From Plantago elongata (Eukaryota > Streptophyta > Magnoliopsida > Lamiales > Plantaginaceae), in the NCBI GenBank assembly GCA_036897095.1, contig JAYMSP010000207.1:1-64000 (forward strand): 64,000 nt of DNA, in the 5' to 3' direction. Under the pieces are notes generated by a model. That model did not search any database. It was not told the DNA's origin and saw nothing but the letters and a program-made list of their open reading frames with translations. The first letter of the stretch is position 1; every line of letters begins with the position of its first letter. The translations under genes and the position numbers were made by a program. Below are positions 56,748-64,000 of this stretch, one piece after another.

Positions 56748-59687
56748 ATGGAGATGAGAAATGGAGCTGTTCAGGTCAATAATGAAGAGATGAGTGGGGG
56801 AGGATTTAATCAGGACAAACCTCCAGAGGACGATTGCTGTCCTATATGCTTTGGGGAGTTTAAGGTTCCTTGCAGGGCAAATTGTGGCCACTGGTTTTGT
56901 GGTATATTCTCTTCGTTTGCTTGCCTATATGTTAACATTTCGAATCATGTTGTTGCTTGTTCCTGTATTTCCTTACATTTTTGAGGTTCATACATGTGAA
57001 AATAGGATAGATTGTTAGCCTGTTGCTTTGTATGTTAGCTAAATCTCGAGTGTAACGAAAGTATGTGAACAATAATGTGAATTGAGAAATGGGGTGTGAG
57101 CCACTTACGTAGTCGTAGAGAAGGAAGATTGAGCGTTGAACTGTATTGAATGAGTTAGCTTTCTTATGTGGTTGGTTCTCACAAGCAACAGCGCCAACAT
57201 GTTTTTGAAATGTATCGGCGGGAGGAGAGACTTGGCATTTAGCCGTATGTTAACCTAGAAAACTTGCAACTTGACGTGTTCAAGGACACTGCTCAAATGA
57301 ATATTTGGAGGTAGAAACAACACATGCATCTTGGATCTTGGGTCTATGCAACCATATTAAGTAAATTACTTTTAGCCTAGTTTCCCATCCCTAATTTTTG
57401 GGGAATCTGGAGCTGCTGTTTATGTTGAGGTTACAAGAATTGTTACTTCTCATTTTTATTGCCCGATGTTCTCTTTGACCATTATGATTTTCCACTTAAA
57501 TTGTTCCAGGTGGTTGCGTTCTGCAATTATGGGAGTATAGATCAAGACCTCGACGGTGCAAATGCCCCTTCTGCAGTTCTCCAATTAGTGAATTGACACC
57601 CGAAGCATCAGTTATAAATGTGACGGAAATTGAAGTTGCTGAGGTCCTTGAGAACATTGAGCATTACAATAGCTTCTATCTTGAAGGGGCACGTGGCTTT
57701 TGCCTGGTATAACTTCCTAAAACTCCTTAGACATATTTAGCTAATAATACGTACTAGTCTTTGCACATGCTTGTCGTGGAGTGTTTATTTGAGCTGAATT
57801 ATGTAAAAAGTTACAATTTTGTGCGTCCTTTTGTTGTCACGGTAGACGACAGGACGTAAATCATCAAAATCATCTTGTACTTTTACAAAGAAACAGATTT
57901 CGGAATCAACTGCCGACAGATTGAATTTATTTGGTGACTTCGAAATCAGTGTGAAGTTATTAACACTTACCGTTTTCTCATGGCATAAATGTGCCTAAAC
58001 ATGAGTGCATGACAATGACGGAGCTCCTTATCTTCCTACGTTAAAGATTCTTTTTCGGAATTGATATCTTTATAAGACAATGCTATGAAAGCATGCGGAT
58101 GATATTGTAACTCCATGAATTTTTGTTTTAAGTGCAGCTACTTGTCTTTTATCTTCGGAAGCATGGGCCTTCGTTGCATTTACACATCTGGAGCCTGTTC
58201 CGAGCACTAGTCCTCTTTGTCATTACTTCACCAGCTTTTTTCGTGGGAGCACTTGTGGGTTTGATAAGACATCCAGGGAGGATCCATCTCTACCTTCCAC
58301 GAGTACGAGTGATAGCAGTAAGTACACCTCCCAAATCCCAACCATCCTTCTCAGATGAAAATGTAATCAATTATACCAGATTCTTGATCTCCTTTGTTAC
58401 TCAAGTAAAATTAATAATGAATTCTACTTGGTTCGCGTAACATTTTTTATTGATCTTGCAGTACATTATTGCATAAAAAATTCTAGTCATTATTAAAGAA
58501 TCTGCTTTCATAAAGGGTATATTTGATATTCCTATATTACAATTGACTCGACTGCCAGTAATCCTTGACAATCAGCTTAGCAAATCAGTGATTCAATTTA
58601 CAGGTCATAGTTTGCATCTAGTTTAACATAGAATGGCATTTAAATTTGTTAAACTTAATCTTTTTCAATGGCAGTGTACGCTGAGTCTTCTCCTGCACCT
58701 TTACCATGGCTTTCTTCCATCAGGTACTGATTCATATAATTCCTCGGAGACGATTTAATTTCATTCTATTTCACTCTCTTGTGCTATTGTTACCACATCA
58801 TGACCACACATGCATACAAATGCTCTTGCACATAAAGGCAACAACTGGAAACTCTTACATAGTCCTGGTCCATGTGAAGTATATAAGAGTCGTTGGTGAA
58901 AGTAAAACTGTATTTTCATAACGTGCAAGTCAGCATTAGTTGCAACATAACTTAATGACGTTGATGGATTTCAGCTACTAGTCTTGCGGATCAAGATCCT
59001 TTATGATTTAGGGTTTACTAGAGGGACCATCTAGAGTTGGTAGTAGAAGTTATTCTGAAACTTCTGTAGGGCTTAAATAAAAATAGAATTGAACAGGAGT
59101 AGTCATTGTACTGATATGATATTTAACCGCACATGTTTGCAACTCACATGCTAAGCTAAGTTTGCAAGATTGAATCTGCATTTATATGCAAAAACAATTA
59201 AACAAAATGATGAATACAGAAACATTTACCTGCTGAAGTTGAATCTCTTGTGCACAAACCATCATGTAAATGACTTGAAAATGTAAGCTACAACTTTTGA
59301 CTTGCAGGGTATCTGATGGTAAAAGTTGCAAAAATCAGACTGTTAGTCGACTGTGCTTCTATCATCTTGGTTGTCTGCCCTTACGCGTTGATCATGTGCA
59401 AGACCTGGGTGTACATAATGTGGCTAAGGTTCCGTATATGGAAAGTGAGACGGGAAATTGATGCTCTACGGGCACGTGATGCTGTTCTGAGAGAACAAGA
59501 GGTAGTTTTGCAAGAACGTGCTGATGCTCTAAGAGGAGGGGAAGTTGCATTAGAAGAAAATGCTCTTTTAATCGAGAAAGATGAGACAGGAGCTCCATTA
59601 CAAGTAGATGCTCTCGCTGAGAAAGATGAGACAGAGGCTCCTTTACAACAGGCGCTCAACAACCCAACGGTGCTTATGATTCACTAG
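56748..59687 (+). CDS. RNF170-like membrane RING-type E3 ubiquitin ligase
   Basis: Five exons: 56748-56901, 57510-57706, 58138-58317, 58675-58723 and 59308-59687; 960 nt, 319 aa. The start MEMRNGAVQVNNEEM is the first ATG of the frame. A C3HC4 RING is complete: C31, C34, C46, H48, C51, C54, C70 and C73 (CPICFGEF, ANCGHWFCGGCVLQLWEY, CKCPFC). Its spacing and wording are like animal RNF170. Two or three hydrophobic helices follow (LFRALVLFVITSPAFFVGAL, LSLLLHLYHGF, IILVVCPYALIM). The protein ends in a charged coiled coil (about 245-300, REIDALRARDAVLREQEVVL) with a repeated KDETGAPLQ / KDETEAPLQ element. Animal RNF170 is an ER ligase acting in ER-associated degradation; an ER role here is inference. 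No defect is seen. Confidence 0.88.
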
Positions 59688-61660
59688 AATAAGATAGCAA
59701 TGCTCGAAATGCAAGAGATGAGGGTATTTTGCATGAAATGGCAATGGAGGCGCATTGATAAAATGTACTAGATCTCTTTGTATTATCTCTAAGTTAACTA
59801 GTGAGTTGTGATCATGTTACCGGATTAAAGTTTACTTAAATTTGTAAATACAGTTTAAGAATCTTGTTTTCATGCCGTAACTACTTACTACTAATGGCCG
59901 TTGATAATTCCAGAGCAATTTAACCTGAATTGTGTCGGATCGAGTTACATTCATCTGGCACGACCCAGGCGAGAAGATGCTCGGATATCATTAGAACTCA
60001 TTTTAAAACCTCCAGAAACACATAAACAATCTTTTTCATTTCTTAATCAAATTACTGGTACCAGTTGAACCGTTCCTAATACAGCTTATATTGCTAGAGT
60101 TTGACCTTTCTTGTGCTTGAGAATCAAAGCTAGAAACCTGTGATTATATATCTTGGTTCCCACTGAAAGAGAGTTGGTGTAATGGAAAACAGACTAAATA
60201 CAATCAGTAATCACTTTGCTTGCACTTTACTACACAAATACTACACCCTACCCTCTCTCCCTAACCATTTTCATTTAACATTTTTAACCGACACCAAACA
60301 AATAACAAACTATCGTAAACGTAATCTATAAAATATAATTTTTGATACAAAATTTGTTTTTGCCACCTTTTCATCTTTCATTGTTAAATTCTTCAATAAT
60401 GCACCGATTAAAATGTATAATGAGTGATAATTAATTATATGGAAAGAAATGTGGTTACGCCATTAAAGGCTGATAACTTGGGTTTGTGTTTCATCATTTC
60501 ATTCACCACCAACTTAATTATCCCAACGCGTATAAATAGTCATGATTTTTCCACCTTCAAGACACTAAATCTGACTGACAAATACATGTGATGCTCACCA
60601 ATGGAATTATTATCATATTCATGTTGATTTTTGTACATCAAAACAAGAAAACCCGTCCCATATTTTTTCTTTTCTTTTCTTTTCTTCTCTTAAAAGCATA
60701 TTATGCTTTATGGTGGTGAGTCTATTGACACAAACCTAACTAAGGTGGTATAATTCCAATATGCCCATCAAATTAAAATGATGAATGGTTTGTTTCAAAG
60801 GTGGCATCCTTTTCTATGTATCATAAGTGAATGGAAAAGTAAATTTGTATGGAGATGATGAGATTGTAAATTATTTAACGTAAACTGTATTAATAGATGG
60901 AATTTTTTTATATAGATTGGATATATGGAATCTCTCCAGGTGATGATTTTTAGCAGACAAGCACTTTGTTAAATTTTAATTTTTGTTATCAAGGTGATGT
61001 ATAAAGAATTTTTGTATACATACCAATGTGACGATATATCATAGCAATGTAAAACCAAATGTATAGTTTTTAAAATCATGCTATAGTTGACAATGTACAA
61101 TGACATGATATTAAATTTACAGTGAAATTAAAAAGAATGATATTAGTGATATCGTTCTATACTTATATATAAAGATGCGTTATTAGTCCATATTATACAG
61201 TACACTAGTTTATAAAAAAGGATGTTAACCTGTATAATACGATAGGCCCAACAAAAGATGCGGGCGTGCGTTTGAGATCATGAGCTTGACTGGGAAATTT
61301 ATAGTAAAGACACTAATCACAATTGACAACAAATGAATAAAAACATGCGCAATAAAATGTATTAGACAAATATAGAGATCGTACACGATCGAATGATAGA
61401 ATTGAATAGGTACTCTGAATTTATAATTACAAAATGCTTCCTCTATCCCGATCTGAATTTTCCATATTTTAATTTCGTATCGTTAATAACTTTGAAGATG
61501 TGACGAGAAGTGTAATGTGGTTATAAGTTAAGGTTCCATTCCAATTAATAAAAGTATGAGAGTCAAATATGATGAATAAAACTGAATTGATATTATGGGA
61601 GAAGAAAAGGCTTAACTGGAGTAGATATGAAATCATGGTGATGGACAGTGATTAGAAAAA
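59688..61660. other. Spacer after the RING gene
   Basis: 59688 to about 59880 is the likely 3' UTR. The rest is AT-rich, with a ttttc microsatellite at about 60666-60690. No gene is visible on either strand. Confidence 0.55.
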
Positions 61661-62345
61661 CTGGTGGATGAGTATTCAATTCAATTTTCCAATTGTAAAG
61701 AGAAGAGAAGAGAAGAGAAGAGAAACAGAGGAGCGTGTTTCCAGAAAATTTGTTTGCCTCTCTTTTCTCTGGAACTGTGTAAATGTCTGGTTGGTGGGTC
61801 CTTTCTTCACTGAACAATCTTTTCTTGATTGCAGTAGTATTAGCGTTTTCATCTTCCATCTTCTTCTTCTTCCAAAATCGATTCCACCTTTCTTTTGAAA
61901 ATTTGTTGCAACAAACAAACAAACAAGCCTTCTTTCATCATCCACCTTCCAACCAAACCCTCACCATTATTATTATCACTCACCCTCATTCATCCATCCA
62001 ATTCATTTCTACCTGCCTTTGACTCACTCACCTATTACCATTCCTACCTAGCAGTATTTATGATCACAAGATTGCTTTTTTTCCATTCTTTCCCAACTAT
62101 TTCACTTTGCTTCATGGCCTAATCGGACTTTCTTGATGACCCTTTTCAGGAGGTAGATAAAGTTTTGATTTTTTTCACTCACTCCATCTCTTGTTGAGTT
62201 GTGTTTATATCTGAAGGTTTGGTTGTTTCAGGTGGATTCTGAGCTCAACTGACGAGAAGTTTCCTGAAAATATCGGTTTTGGGCTCAATATTTTCCAGGT
62301 GATTTCTTCATCATTTTGGTGCCAACTCTTTCCAGTTTGTTAATT
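61660..62345 (+). promoter_or_regulatory. Possible 5' leader of a gene beyond the right edge
   Basis: The composition changes to a CT-rich, CAAACAAACAAACAA-containing leader. A small upstream ORF may be present (62060-62122, MITRLLFFHSFPT start). Likely splice sites include cttttcag at 62143-62150, gtttcag near 62226-62232 and a donor after attttccag (62298). The 67-nt stretch 62233-62298 between acceptor- and donor-like signals looks like a non-coding exon. No coding exon of this gene was recognised before 64000. Confidence 0.3.
61690..61722. repeat. AAGAG microsatellite
   Basis: About five to six copies of agaga/agaag pentamers (agagaagagaagagaagaga), probably in a promoter or leader. Confidence 0.85.
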
Positions 62346-64000
62346 AGTTTACAGATTAATTGAACTTTTAAGGAGATGAAAGAGCTTTCTTTCTTGTGTT
62401 AGATTTCAGTTTCTGTTGTCGGATTATGTAAATAGCATGATTGTTTGATAAAGGTGCTCTCTTTAGATTGAACCTTTAAGAGTCATGAATAGTTGATACA
62501 TCAGTGAAGCTTTTCAATTGAATCTGATGGTGCTGCATGTTCAATTTCTCTTGAATCATTTGTGTGTTTTTTTACTCTCTTCCATGGGTATATTTTTCCA
62601 GTGCTGTGGTTATATCTTTCTTCACCAGATGGATGCTAAGTCAAACAAAATGTTTTGCCTTTGTTGTATTCCCTATCATTTTTTCCTGTGTACTGGACTA
62701 TGGAGATGTTCGGTTTCCTCTATAATGTGTATGCGAGATATCGGATAGCTTGTTTGTTGTTATACTTGCATGTGCCATATGAGCTTTACAAGTATTGGCT
62801 ATGTGTTCCATTCCTGTAAAATAATTCCACCCTCAAGCTACAAGAACTTGTATACTCGCAGATCGTTGAACAAAATTATGCTCTTGGGCAAATAAAATCA
62901 TTGAGACCTGCAGTAGGTTCATTTGAATATTGATAGAAAGAAGGAAATGAGAGTTGTGGTCAGGGTATCGAGGTTTCCCTAGAAAGACAATCGTAACTAC
63001 CAAATAAAGTGTTTAGATTGGATATACTTTATCCATGTCTGTGATCGACCTGTTCTCTTTGACTCTTTGTCATGTTCTTAATTCCACCCCCACCTTGATT
63101 TGACACGTTTTTTACGGGTTCAAAACATACATCCACACGTGTCGAAAAAGTCACTGTAAGATAGTTACTTTCTCTTCAATTGAAGGAAGTTTCTATGCAA
63201 AAAAAAAAAAAAACCCTCCCCTATCTGGGCTTTAGTGCAGGAATACATGATGTAAAAAGTTATGTGGTGTGGTGCAAGCTAGCTACATACAACCAATGGC
63301 ATTCTATGGTTACATGATGCCTAGTCGGAACCATACTTCTACTTGGAGGGTAATATGAGATACGGTTCGACCTTCCTTGTTGGAGGCATATTTGAATGCA
63401 GTTTTCATTAATGCCAATCATGCGATATCCAACTAACTACAAATAGAGAATCTCAAGTCACATGCTTCGCTAAAAGCTAATTGCTCTTTTTATCGTCACT
63501 GTTACCACGTGTAGGCCTATTTTACTTCAAAAAATAGTACTTTCTGATTGAACAAGCAAAGAAGTGTTATGGGAGAACGAGAACACGTGTCATAGAATTC
63601 GTTACTGCCTATGCAAATATTTCTATGTGCATTTCCTCCTCTGAGTAATCCACGAAGAAAGATAAAGTGCTGAAGAATTATAATTGCAAGAAATAAATGG
63701 CTATATTAATAGAACAGATCGTGAAGTTGTGAAGGGGACTAAACAAATCTACTTGAATGATGAAAAGAACTGTTAAGTAGGAAAGGAGCAAGTATCTTAG
63801 GTATTTACCAGTCAGTATCGTTATCTACCGGTTCAATTATTTAGTTCATGAAAATAAAGTACAGTAGTTGTGTCATTCTGTCTATGTTTTATCATCTTTT
63901 CGGCATCTAAATCTTTTAACCAAACTATATCTTTTGTTGCCATGTATTTGAAGTTTATATCTTAACATTGACTAAAATGGTGTTGTTTCTTTTTTGAATG
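62346..64000. other. Unassigned right-hand end
   Basis: It may be a long leader intron of a gene starting near 61.7 kb. Only short open frames without recognisable domains are seen. An A-run at 63199-63213 is the only simple repeat. Confidence 0.4.

Noticed and set aside
61593-61945. Overlapping small frames on both strands near 61.7 kb
   Set aside because: They span microsatellite and leader-like sequence and carry no conserved motif.

Overview
This is a window of plant nuclear DNA. The genes have many short GT-AG introns, the spacers are AT-rich and full of MITEs, and every confident protein is a typical angiosperm one: class I KNOX, NIK-type receptor kinase, ATP-citrate lyase subunit A and phylloquinone methyltransferase. 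It is a eudicot, possibly an asterid; the sequence alone does not fix the order.

Layout. 1-677 (-): 5' part of a MENG-like phylloquinone methyltransferase, running off the left edge. 2462-10540 (-): a complete KNAT2/KNAT6-type homeobox gene (329 aa) whose third intron is about 6.7 kb and holds Stowaway MITEs, an orphan CACTA end, a 63-nt hairpin and other repeats. 10.5-23.9 kb: gene-poor repeat country with intron-like degenerate repeats, a PIF/Harbinger-like repeat family, a promoter/leader-like island with no coding sequence and a LINE-like 3' tail. 23.9-25.0 kb (+): a decayed AOP-type 2-oxoglutarate-dependent dioxygenase, flanked by a direct repeat. 27.4-27.8 kb (+): a possible short transcription unit. 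28280-32144 (-): NIK3-like LRR receptor kinase (629 aa). 32.1-39.3 kb: repeats, including a 183-bp tandem repeat broken by a MITE, a Tourist-type MITE, a TRIM fossil, a palindrome-rich block and an RNase H-like scrap.

The right half is gene-dense: ACLA (39291-42776, -), SRP receptor beta (44677-47073, +), two tandem paralogues of a multi-pass rolling-stone-like membrane protein (47782-49917 and 51645-54233, both -) and an RNF170-like membrane RING protein (56748-59687, +). 61.7-62.35 kb looks like the 5' leader of a gene whose coding part lies beyond the right edge.

The genes are independent eukaryotic units and do not form a pathway. Exon models were built by hand from splice signals and reading-frame phase. 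All eight models keep frame; the seven complete ones give 329, 629, 423, 261, 317, 322 and 319 aa. No clearly new biological system was found. The most unusual signals are the promoter-bearing inverted-repeat region at 14.9-17.7 kb, the palindrome-rich block at 37.9-38.3 kb and the KNOX intron.
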